64,000 nt of DNA. Source: Phormidesmis priestleyi BC1401 (GTDB lineage: Bacteria; Cyanobacteriota; Cyanobacteriia; Leptolyngbyales; Leptolyngbyaceae). The stretch covers positions 37,560 to 101,559 of the forward strand of contig NZ_LXYR01000016.1 in NCBI RefSeq assembly GCF_001650195.1. Reading direction: 5' to 3'. This document shows positions 38,258 to 46,625 of this stretch, in pieces. How positions within the stretch are numbered: position 1 is the first letter of the stretch; every line of letters begins with the position of its first letter. The position numbers and the translations under genes are program-made. The notes beneath the pieces are model-generated. The model was not told where the DNA came from, ran no database searches, and worked only from the letters and a program-made list of their open reading frames with translations.

Positions 38258-38905
38258 ATGGTAGAACTCAAAGCCAAGCTAGTGACGGATGCCTGGGTGC
38301 CTGCATCGTGGGAGGACTATCTTCAGACGATCGCTGATCCCACCTACGAAAAAGCAAAAGGCTACTACTATCAAGGGCACATGAGGATTGAGATGGCAGC
38401 AGTTGGATGTGACCATGCAGACGATCATACAGTGATCATTTTAGCGATCGGCTTCTTTGCCACACTCAGAGGAATTTCACTGCGCGGACTTGATAACTGC
38501 TCTTTTCGCAAAGCAAATGTTCAAGAATTTCAGCCTGATGTGTCTTACTACATTGGGAATCGTGCCAAAGTGATTCCAAGAGGAACCAATATTGTGAATC
38601 TCGATTTGTATCCTGTACCTGACCTCGTGATCGAAGTTTCTAAAACAACGCTGCTCGACGATCGCGGCAACAAACGCACCTTATACGAGGAGTTAGGCGT
38701 GTCTGAATACTGGGTTGTGGATGTTGAAAAAGCGGAAATTTTGGCGTTTCAGATGATTGATCGGGGCAGCAAACGCATTGATGAATCGCAAGTGTTACCC
38801 GGACTCGCGATCGCCACTCTCGAAGCAGCCCTTCGGCAAAGTCGCGAAACAGACCAATCTCAAGTCGGCGCTTGGTTAATGACGCAGTTTCAACAACCTG
38901 GCTAA
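38258..38905 (+). CDS. Uma2-family endonuclease-like protein
   Basis: 215 residues from ATG 38258; a TTG at 38237 overlapping the previous gene is less likely. Motifs match the family: YYYQGHMRIEM, EFQPDVSYYIG, PDLVIEVSKTTLLDDRGNK, and EELGVSEYWVVDVEKAEILAF with the PD...EVS catalytic pattern. The biological role of this large cyanobacterial family is unknown. Confidence 0.82.
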   Translation: MVELKAKLVTDAWVPASWEDYLQTIADPTYEKAKGYYYQGHMRIEMAAVGCDHADDHTVIILAIGFFATLRGISLRGLDNCSFRKANVQEFQPDVSYYIGNRAKVIPRGTNIVNLDLYPVPDLVIEVSKTTLLDDRGNKRTLYEELGVSEYWVVDVEKAEILAFQMIDRGSKRIDESQVLPGLAIATLEAALRQSRETDQSQVGAWLMTQFQQPG

Positions 38906-38956
38906 AGGGCTTTTTGAGACTCGTTAAGGAACGTGGATTTATTAAGGTGCAACTTC

Positions 38957-39063
38957 TCACCCTCACCCTCACCCTCTCCCCAAGGAGAGGGAACAAGACT
39001 CTAACCCCCTTCTCCTTGGGGAGAAGGGTTGGGGAGGGCTTGCCCCACTTCGTGAGGAGGGCA
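38957..39063. repeat. Copy of the CCCTCACCC repeat family, inverted orientation
   Basis: CACCCTCACCCTCTCC leads into a stem with GGAGAAGGGTTGGGGAGG. The interior segment CTTGCCCCACTTCGTGAGGAGGGC matches, in reverse, the left part of the 46149 copy. It occupies the spacer between the Uma2 gene and the DAHP synthase gene. Confidence 0.7.
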
Positions 39064-39104
39064 GAAGAAGCTCACAAGTCTTACAGGTTATTTAATCCAC
39101 GATC

Positions 39105-40172
39105 CTAAACAGGGATCGCTTGGGGTTGAGACTTGACCGATCGAGCCAAATCTCGCAGCATCGCGACCGTAGTCCCAAAATCAACACAGGCATCCGTCAC
39201 GCTTTGTCCATAGGTGAGTTGACTTAAATCGGCTGGAATCGACTGACTTCCGGCGACGAGGTGACTCTCGATCATTACGCCCATGCAGTGACGGGAGCCA
39301 TTTGCGACTTGCTCGGCGATCGACTGAAGCACGATCGTCTGTCGATTATGATCTTTGCTGCTGTTGCCGTGACTGCAATCGACCATTAGCGGGGTCGCAA
39401 TGCCCTGCTTGAGGAGTTGACTCACCGCTTCTTCTAAGTCAACCGCCCCGTAGTTGGTTCCGCCTTTGCCACCTCGCAAAATGATGTGACAATCGGGATT
39501 GCCCGTCGTACCGACAATGCTGGCTAACCCTTGGGCGTTGATGCCCAAAAAATGGTGGGGATGATTGGCGGCGAGAATCGCATGAATGGCGGTTAACAGA
39601 TTGCCATCGGTACTATTCTTGAAGCCCACAGGCATCGATAGACCTGATGCCATTTCGCGGTGGGTTTGGCTCTCGGTTGTGCGGGCACCGATCGCGCTCC
39701 ACGCAATCACATCGGCAATGTATTGGGGAATGATTGGATCGAGCAATTCGGTCGCGCTGGGCATTCCTAAATGGGCGAGATCGATCAACAGTTTGCGCGC
39801 TGTTCGCAGTCCTGTGTTGATGTCATAGCTCTCATCCAAGTGGGGGTCGTTGATCAGTCCTTTCCAGCCTGTGGTGGTGCGCGGCTTCTCAAAATAGACG
39901 CGCATCACAATCTCTAAACGATCGGACAATTCAGTCCGCAGGCGCATCAGCTTTTGCCCGTATTCATAGGCAGCGTTGACATCGTGAATAGAGCAAGGTC
40001 CAACGATGACGAGTAAGCGATCGTCCTGTCGATTTAAGATTTTGCGAATCCAATCGCGGGTTGTGGCAACGATTGCAGCGGCAGTTTCGGTGAGTGGAAT
40101 TTCTTCTTTGAGGGCTGTTGGAGCCATTAACGTTCTGGTCTCAACAACGTGCAGGTCTTGGGTCTTATGCAT
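39105..40172 (-). CDS. 3-deoxy-7-phosphoheptulonate synthase, class I (AroF/G/H type)
   Basis: 355 residues. It condenses phosphoenolpyruvate and erythrose-4-phosphate, the first step of the shikimate pathway. The metal-binding Cys is in LLVIVGPCSIHD. KPRTTTGWKGLINDP binds substrate; ESQTHREMASGLSMPVGFKN and DCSHGNSSKDH are family signatures. The N-terminus carries the extension seen in feedback-regulated class I enzymes. No other aro gene is adjacent. Confidence 0.95.
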   Translation of the reverse strand: MHKTQDLHVVETRTLMAPTALKEEIPLTETAAAIVATTRDWIRKILNRQDDRLLVIVGPCSIHDVNAAYEYGQKLMRLRTELSDRLEIVMRVYFEKPRTTTGWKGLINDPHLDESYDINTGLRTARKLLIDLAHLGMPSATELLDPIIPQYIADVIAWSAIGARTTESQTHREMASGLSMPVGFKNSTDGNLLTAIHAILAANHPHHFLGINAQGLASIVGTTGNPDCHIILRGGKGGTNYGAVDLEEAVSQLLKQGIATPLMVDCSHGNSSKDHNRQTIVLQSIAEQVANGSRHCMGVMIESHLVAGSQSIPADLSQLTYGQSVTDACVDFGTTVAMLRDLARSVKSQPQAIPV

Positions 40173-40369
40173 CGAGTCAATTGTCTAACAGACATCAGTA
40201 AGCGCCACTTAAGGCTAAGGGAAAAGTTTCCACCTTATGCAGTATATCAGGAGACGCTTGCTCATTGTGACTCTCGATCGTGTGCCGATAGAGAGTTGCC
40301 TGAAATTGAAGCAGTGACTCGATCAATCCGTAACGCTTCAAGTATTAGTCATATCTTGCTAGTCAGCGC

Positions 40370-40858
40370 TCATAGCAATGCCTGAATATCTTTCGCCAAA
40401 TCTTCCGGCTTCGCGGTTGAAGGATAGCGTTTAACAACCTTTCCACTGCGATCGACCAGAAATTTGGTGAAGTTCCACTTAATCCCCTCAGTACCAAAAA
40501 TGCCAGGTACGGCTTTAGTCAAATACTGATATAGCGGATGAATACTGCTCCCATTTACCTCGATCTTCTGAAAGAGGGGGAAAGAAACCCCGAAGTTAGT
40601 TTCACAAAAGGACTGAATTTGGTCTGAGTCTCCTGGCTCCTGCCCTCCAAATTGGTTGCAGGGAAATCCTAAAACGACCAATCCTCGATCGGCATATTGA
40701 TCGTATAAAGCCTGTAATCCTTGATATTGAGGGGTGAAGCCACACTGGCTAGCCGTATTTACAATCAGCAAAACTTTATCTTTGTAGGTGCTTAATGACA
40801 GCAGATTTCCATCAATGCCTGTCGCGGAAACGTCGTAAATCGATGCAGGTGCTGTCAT
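40370..40858 (-). CDS. Glutathione peroxidase family (thiol peroxidase)
   Basis: 162 residues from the ATG ending at 40858; an upstream ATG at 40888 adds ten residues. Motifs are NTASQCGFTPQY with the peroxidatic Cys (not selenocysteine), GFPCNQFGGQEPG and WNFTKFLVDRSGKV. Cyanobacterial members reduce lipid hydroperoxides, often using NADPH or thioredoxin rather than glutathione. Confidence 0.93.
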   Translation of the reverse strand: MTAPASIYDVSATGIDGNLLSLSTYKDKVLLIVNTASQCGFTPQYQGLQALYDQYADRGLVVLGFPCNQFGGQEPGDSDQIQSFCETNFGVSFPLFQKIEVNGSSIHPLYQYLTKAVPGIFGTEGIKWNFTKFLVDRSGKVVKRYPSTAKPEDLAKDIQALL

Positions 40859-40998
40859 CGGGTCAAACACGCCTTCAACGTGAAACATTACTTAAGCATC
40901 CTACTATGATTCACACGCGACAAACCTACTGACGGGTATTTAGAGTCGCGTTCAGAGCCAGTCAGCGTACTACACTTTGAGCCAGCATCACCTGGTAT

Positions 40999-43900
40999 TT
41001 AATGACCCGATGGGGTTTTGTCGGAGGACGATCGGGCAACAGGTTCTCTCGATCGATAGCTGTCATCGTGCCCATCTAGCGAACCATCTACAGTCGCAAC
41101 AGCAGGAGTCGGCGGTGACTTGCGCCCGCGACTTGCTGCCGACTTGATGACGACATAGAGAACTGGGACGATAAATAAGCTGAGAACAGTTGCGACACAC
41201 ATTCCTCCGACGATCGCCGTTCCTAATGATTGTCGGGCTGCGGCTCCGGGACCGGTGGCTAACACGAGGGGCATTGCGCCAGCGACGGTTGCGATCGCGG
41301 TCATGACGATGGGGCGCAGTCGTTCTCGACAGGCTTCTGTGACCGATTGGGCGATCGTTTGACCATGTTCTCGCTGCTGGTTAGCAAATTCCACAATTAG
41401 AATGGCGTTTTTACTTGCCATCCCAATCAACATCACAAATCCGATTTGGGTATAGACATCGTTTGCCGTACCGCGTAAAAGGACGGCTGCCAGCGCTCCC
41501 AAAATTGCCAGAGGCACGGTGAGCATGATGATCAGCGGGTCAATGAAGCTTTCATACTGGGCTGATAGCGTCAGAAAGACGAAGATGATCCCTAGCGCGA
41601 AGATGAAAACCGCGGCACCGCCTGACTGAAGTTCTTCGAGCGAGAGTCCTGACCACTCATAGCCAAAGCCTCTGGGCAGCGTTTCTTGGGCGACCTTTTG
41701 CATCGCGGCGATTGCCTGCCCCGAACTTGAGCCAGGGGCAGCAGATCCGTTGATTTCGACCGATCGGAACAGGTTGTAGTGCGTAATGATTGAAGGACCG
41801 TTCACCTGAGTGATTTTCACCAGGTTGCTTAACGGAATCATTTTCCCAGGCTGTGTCCCGTTGGCAGCGCTGCGAACATAGAGCCGCTTAATGTCATCAG
41901 GATTTGACCGAAACTGACTGTCGGCTTGGACATAGACGCGATAGGCGCGATCGAACTGGTTAAAGTCATTAACGTAAGTCGATCCTAAAAAGATTTGCAG
42001 TGTGCTGAAGATGTCTTGCAGAGAGACTTGAAGTTGGTTTGCTCGAACTCGATCAACTTCGACCGAAATTTGAGGTGTATTAGCGTTAAAGTTCGGTCGG
42101 AGTCCAGTTAGAGCGGGACTTTGAGGCGATGGATAGGTCGTGGCTCGACCGAGAAATTTGCCGAGGGTTTCACCTAGTGCTGCAAAGCCCAGTCCGGTGC
42201 GATCTTGTAGGTGAAACTCAAATCCGCCAACGCTGCCGATGCCCGGAATGGCAGGTAAGTTAAGCGGCAAGACAACCGCCTCTTGAATCGATGCCAGTTT
42301 GGGAAATAAGCCAAACGGTTTGGGGAAGAATCCGCCGATGATCGCTTTCAAGGATTGGTCGGCTCCCGTTCGTTCGTCCCACGGTTTGAGGGTGGCAAAA
42401 ATTAGACCATTGTTAGGAGTCGCTCCGCTAAAGCTAAAGCCGCCGATCGCAAAGATATTTGAGATTTCTGGCTGCTGTTTGAGAATCGCCTCGGCTTTTT
42501 CTAATACGCGCTCGGTGTAGTCGAGTGAGACTCCTTCGGGTGCCTGAACGACGGTGATAAACACGCCCTGATCTTCATCGGGAATGAATGCTTTAGGAAC
42601 AAAGTTGTAGACAAAGTAAGTTAACACTAACGCGAGTGAGAAGACTGTTATCACCAGTCCTTTGCGCCGAATCACGCTGCCAACCGATCGACTATAGCTT
42701 TCGCGAGTGTGGTCGATCGCCCAGTTAATGCGATTAAAGAACCAGTTGTTGGGGGCTTGTCCGCGTCTCAGCAACAGAGCCGATAACATGGGCGTGAACG
42801 TGATCGCGTTAAATAATGAGACTGTGATGGAGAACGCGATCGTCAACGCGAACTGTCGATAAAGCTGTCCCGTTGTGCCCGGAAAGAATGCCACGGGAAC
42901 AAACACCGTGATTAACACAACCGATGTGGCAATAACTGGACTAATTAGCGTATTCATTGAGGCGATCGCTGCCTCGACTGGTCGCAATCCCTCGTCTTGA
43001 ATGCGACGGGTGATATCTTCAACAATGACGATCGCATCATCGACGACGAGACCCGTTGCTAGAGTTAATCCAAACAGGGTCAGTGTGTTAATTGAGAAGC
43101 CGAGCAGTTTGACGAAAATAAAGGTGCCGATTAGCGCGACTGGAATTGCGATCGCGGCAATCAGTGCCGATCGCCAGTTTTGCAAAAACAGGAAGATTAC
43201 CCCGATCACGAGCACGATCGCCAGAATCAGCGAGGTGATTACTTCTCTGGTGCCCGCTTCGATAAACGTGGTGGTGTCGAAGGCGATCGCGTAGCGCATC
43301 CCTGGCGGAAAACTCCCAGCAAGTAGGCGAATCTCTTCTTTAATAGCTTTCGCAACGTCGAGAGCATTGCTGCCAAACTGCTGGTTAATGCCAATGCCAA
43401 CGCCCCGGTGAGTGACTCGATCGTCCGGAGTGAATCGCAACACCGATCCGTAATTCTCGGCTCCTAACTCAGCCCGACCGACATCACTCAGTTTGATTAG
43501 CGTTCCGGTAGACGTGGTTTTGATGACGACATTGCTAAACTCTTCGGCATCTTTGAGTCGCCCTTGAGCCGTGACCGCATATTGATATTGCTGTCCGGGC
43601 TGGGCGGGGGGCTGACCGATTTGTCCGGCTCCGACTTGAATGTTTTGCTGCTGAAGGGCAGTGACGACATCTTGAGGCGTGAGCGATCGACTCGCCAATC
43701 GTTCGGGGTCGAGCCAGAGTCGCATTGCGTATTTGCGTTCTCCAAAAATCTGTACGCCGCCTACGCCTTTGACTCGCTTAATCGCATCGGAAATGTAGAG
43801 ATCGGCGTAGTTGCTGAGATAGATATCGTCGTAGAGATCTTTTCCGGCTTTTTCATCGTGATCGGAATATAGCCCGATCGCCAGCAAGAAATTGTTGTTG

Positions 43901-44307
43901 GCTTTTGTCACCTGCACGCCTGTCTGAGTCACAGGTCCTGGTAAGCGTGACTGCACAGTTGAGACGCGATTTTGCACATCGACTGCTGCTAAATCTTGAT
44001 CGCGTCCCAAATCGAACGTCAAAGCAATATTGCTCGTTCCGGTGCTGGCACTGGTGGATTTAATGTATTTCACCCCATTAATGCCGTTCAATTCCCGCTC
44101 TAGAAGATCGGTGACAGTCGATTCCACCACTTCAGCGTTTGCGCCCACATAGTTTGAAGTGACATTCACCTGGGGCGGCGCAAGATCGGGATATTGAGAG
44201 ATCGCCAAGGTCGGAATGCAGGCGATTCCTAAGAGTGTGATCGCGATCGAGCACACGGTCGCAAACACAGGACGTTGAATAAAGAAATTAGAAATCGACA
44301 GAATCAT
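40999..44307 (-). CDS. RND efflux pump permease, HAE1 (AcrB-like)
   Basis: 1102 residues with twelve helices and two large periplasmic loops. The proton-relay aspartates are in GLVVDDAIVIVEDITRR (TM4). The end IGMASKNAILIVEFANQ and FIVPVLYVVIK is typical. It exports hydrophobic or drug-like compounds with the adaptor encoded just upstream and a TolC-type channel encoded elsewhere. A ~75-residue S/P-rich tail follows the last helix. The 192-bp gap from the adaptor gene contains a palindromic repeat. Confidence 0.95.
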   Translation of the reverse strand: MILSISNFFIQRPVFATVCSIAITLLGIACIPTLAISQYPDLAPPQVNVTSNYVGANAEVVESTVTDLLERELNGINGVKYIKSTSASTGTSNIALTFDLGRDQDLAAVDVQNRVSTVQSRLPGPVTQTGVQVTKANNNFLLAIGLYSDHDEKAGKDLYDDIYLSNYADLYISDAIKRVKGVGGVQIFGERKYAMRLWLDPERLASRSLTPQDVVTALQQQNIQVGAGQIGQPPAQPGQQYQYAVTAQGRLKDAEEFSNVVIKTTSTGTLIKLSDVGRAELGAENYGSVLRFTPDDRVTHRGVGIGINQQFGSNALDVAKAIKEEIRLLAGSFPPGMRYAIAFDTTTFIEAGTREVITSLILAIVLVIGVIFLFLQNWRSALIAAIAIPVALIGTFIFVKLLGFSINTLTLFGLTLATGLVVDDAIVIVEDITRRIQDEGLRPVEAAIASMNTLISPVIATSVVLITVFVPVAFFPGTTGQLYRQFALTIAFSITVSLFNAITFTPMLSALLLRRGQAPNNWFFNRINWAIDHTRESYSRSVGSVIRRKGLVITVFSLALVLTYFVYNFVPKAFIPDEDQGVFITVVQAPEGVSLDYTERVLEKAEAILKQQPEISNIFAIGGFSFSGATPNNGLIFATLKPWDERTGADQSLKAIIGGFFPKPFGLFPKLASIQEAVVLPLNLPAIPGIGSVGGFEFHLQDRTGLGFAALGETLGKFLGRATTYPSPQSPALTGLRPNFNANTPQISVEVDRVRANQLQVSLQDIFSTLQIFLGSTYVNDFNQFDRAYRVYVQADSQFRSNPDDIKRLYVRSAANGTQPGKMIPLSNLVKITQVNGPSIITHYNLFRSVEINGSAAPGSSSGQAIAAMQKVAQETLPRGFGYEWSGLSLEELQSGGAAVFIFALGIIFVFLTLSAQYESFIDPLIIMLTVPLAILGALAAVLLRGTANDVYTQIGFVMLIGMASKNAILIVEFANQQREHGQTIAQSVTEACRERLRPIVMTAIATVAGAMPLVLATGPGAAARQSLGTAIVGGMCVATVLSLFIVPVLYVVIKSAASRGRKSPPTPAVATVDGSLDGHDDSYRSREPVARSSSDKTPSGH

Positions 44308-44383
44308 ACAGACTCGTAGGGGGTGAAGGGTGAGAGATTCTAGGATCTATCTGCAAATTCAATTGGCTGTGTTGAGAGCGGTT

Positions 44384-44463
44384 GAGATACCCCTCTCAAC
44401 CCCCTTAAAAAGGGGAACTTTGGATGGATTTCTCCCCCTTTTTAAGGGGGTTGGGGGGATCTC
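44384..44463. repeat. Palindromic MITE-like repeat between efflux genes
   Basis: AACCCCCTTAAAAAGGGG and CCCCTTTTTAAGGGGGTT are inverted repeats within an ~80-bp element whose edges are gagat and atctc. It sits in the spacer between adaptor and permease, so it lies in their shared transcript as a hairpin. Confidence 0.75.
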
Positions 44464-44499
44464 CTACGGTTTACAGATACGCCTTAGCCAACCTATAGT

Positions 44500-45942
44500 T
44501 CAGACTTTATTGGGGGCTTCTGCGATCGGGGCGCAGTTTTGCAGTTGCAGAATGCCCGATGTCACGATGCGATCGCTAGCGCTCACTCCTTCTAAGACTT
44601 CTTGATCGTTGCCGACAATTTTGCCTAACTTGATCGGCTTTTGAGCCGCCACTAATTGGTCTGGCTCGACCGTTGCGGCTTTGCCTCCGGGTGCAGCCGC
44701 AGGTGCCTGACATCCTGATGCTTTAAAAGGAGCGGCGACGAACAGAAAATCTCTGCCTCCGAGTCGAGAAATGGCTGAGGTCGGCACCAATATGCCGGGA
44801 CTGCTTGACCAAATGACTCTGGCGCGCACAAACTGCGAGGAGCGCAAGTTACCCGGATTGTCGAACGTAGCTTTCGCCTGCACCGACTGAGAAGCCGCAT
44901 CGACGTTGGGCGCAATAAACGAAATTCGCCCTGTCTGCGCTTCTCGATTTTGGTCATCTAACAGCTTGACGGGTAGCCCTATTCTGAGATCCGCTGCTCG
45001 CTCTAGCGGGATCTGAAGCTGGATTTCTAACCGCTGATTTTGAGCCACATTCATCAATTGAGAAGTCGGACTCACGCCGTCACCCACTTTGATTGGGATA
45101 TCGCCGATCGTCCCCGTAAATGGAGCCGTGACGGTGTAGTCTCGCAGTTGAGCTTGCCCTTCAGAGATGTTTGCCTGTGCCTCTTCTAGCGCCCGTTCGT
45201 TTTTGGTGACACCCGATCGGGTGCGGTTAATCACCGATCGCTGTGCCTGCACATCGGCTTCGGCTTTTCGCAGGTCGGCTTGTGCCGTTCGCAAAGCGTT
45301 GAGTCGTTGATCTAGAATTTGTCGGCTGGAGGCTCCTTGATCGGTCAGGTCTTGATAACGAGCATATTCTTGTTGACTTAACTGAACGTTGGCGGCGGCA
45401 GCGGCACGTTGCGCTTCGAGCGATCGCAGGGTGTCGCCTGCGGTAGTGACATCAGCTTGAGCCGATTGAATGTCGGCATTGGCAGTTTGGGCGGCGGCAA
45501 CGCGGCTAGCAACCTGGGCACGCTGACTGGCAGCATCGATTTGCAGCAATGGCTGACCTGCGGTGACGCGATCGCCCGCTTTGACGTAGATTGCCGAGAC
45601 TTGCCCAGACACTCGCGGTTGCAGGGTGACTGACTGACGTGAATCTAAACTAGCCGCATAGTCAGAGCTATCGGCGATCGTCGCGGTTTTGAGGTTAGAC
45701 AGCGGGACGGGAGTTGGGGGTGTCTTCATCTGACCTGCCATCATCATCGGCAAGATGACTCGACTAAACACAAGCCAGCCGACTCCGCCCAACAGTGCCA
45801 GGGCAATTAGTGCCGGGATCAAATATCGCCGCCAGCGAGGAGGACGCGGTTTGTCTGAAAGCTGATTGGAGTCTTGTGGAGGGATTGAGTCTACGATCGT
45901 AGACCGACTAACTGAATTTCGATTGATGTCTTCGCCACTCAT
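44500..45942 (-). CDS. RND efflux periplasmic adaptor (membrane fusion protein)
   Basis: 480 residues. An N-terminal proline-rich cytoplasmic piece and one membrane anchor (~residues 38-60) are followed by the lipoyl half-motif (QPRVSGQVSAIYVKAGDRVT), a long alpha-hairpin coiled coil (~125-255), the second lipoyl half (YTVTAPFTGTIGDIPIKVGD) and a beta-barrel. It bridges the RND permease to an outer-membrane channel. It is transcribed before the permease in the same direction, the usual order. Confidence 0.93.
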   Translation of the reverse strand: MSGEDINRNSVSRSTIVDSIPPQDSNQLSDKPRPPRWRRYLIPALIALALLGGVGWLVFSRVILPMMMAGQMKTPPTPVPLSNLKTATIADSSDYAASLDSRQSVTLQPRVSGQVSAIYVKAGDRVTAGQPLLQIDAASQRAQVASRVAAAQTANADIQSAQADVTTAGDTLRSLEAQRAAAAANVQLSQQEYARYQDLTDQGASSRQILDQRLNALRTAQADLRKAEADVQAQRSVINRTRSGVTKNERALEEAQANISEGQAQLRDYTVTAPFTGTIGDIPIKVGDGVSPTSQLMNVAQNQRLEIQLQIPLERAADLRIGLPVKLLDDQNREAQTGRISFIAPNVDAASQSVQAKATFDNPGNLRSSQFVRARVIWSSSPGILVPTSAISRLGGRDFLFVAAPFKASGCQAPAAAPGGKAATVEPDQLVAAQKPIKLGKIVGNDQEVLEGVSASDRIVTSGILQLQNCAPIAEAPNKV

Positions 45943-46148
45943 GAATCTCCAACCTGTTAAATGAAGAGTTAAGCCAGGGAGCGATCAGGCAAAATGATGT
46001 TTTACATTGCTAAATTGGTTATCTGAATAAATAAAATACATATTGGTTATATCGTAGTGAACAGATTACTACGGGCACGAATCGTCAGGCTTCATCCTTT
46101 TGACAGACTTCGAGTGAGCATTGCTGATGTAAGTGTGAATTGTTGGGA

Positions 46149-46299
46149 TTCTTGCATGAATCCGGACAGCCCTCCTCACGAAGTGGGGCGAAGCCCTCGC
46201 CAACCCTTCTCCCCAGGGAGAAGGGAGCCAAAACTCTCTTGTTCCCTCTCCTTGGGGAGAGGGCTAGGGTGAGGGCGGAGTATTTATGCAGGAAGTCTG
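46149..46299. repeat. Copy of the CCCTCACCC MITE-like family
   Basis: About 150 bp, with the same interior as the 22773-22922 element (CCCTCTCCTTGGGGAGAGGG, CTAGGGTGAGG) and a right end ATGCAGGAAGTCT that differs slightly from the perfect TIR. The left end (TTCTTGCATGAATCC) is diverged. Confidence 0.7.
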
Positions 46300-46313
46300 T
46301 TGAGTGTGGGATT

Positions 46314-46538
46314 CAAACGATCGAGCTTTAATCTCAAAACTTGGAGATTGGAACTCAAACGATCGAGCTTTAATCTCAAAACTTGGAGATTGGAACTCAA
46401 ACGGTCGAGCTTTAATCTCAAAACTTGGAGATTGGAACTCAAACGGTCGAGCTTTAACCTCGAAACTTGGAGATTGGAACTCAAACGATCGAGCTTTAAC
46501 CTCAAAACTTGGAGCTTGGAACTCAAACGATCGAGCTT
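46314..46538. repeat. 42-bp tandem repeat array (two 21-bp half units)
   Basis: CAAACGATCGAGC landmarks recur at 46314, 46356, 46398, 46440, 46482 and 46524, exactly 42 bp apart, with few substitutions. Each unit splits into two related 21-mers, both ending in ctca. 42 and 21 are multiples of three, so both strands have open frames. The minus strand reads as leucine heptads (LDRLSSN LQVLRLK). No start signal or flanking domain supports a protein. The array lies just upstream of the NACHT gene. Confidence 0.9.
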
Positions 46539-46625
46539 CAAACGCGAAGTGCGAGTCAATTTGGTCGATTTTCTTCCTCCTAGAGTAGGCTAGTGGTGCT
46601 TCTCTAGCTGCTTTTGGATACTGCG

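Noticed and set aside
46314..46538. CRISPR array
   Set aside because: The units are contiguous and nearly identical, with no unique spacers and no cas genes in the window.
46284..46593. Three overlapping open frames through the 42-bp array
   Set aside because: A repeat period divisible by three keeps several frames open at once. None has a clear start signal or a domain, so the region is listed as a repeat only.
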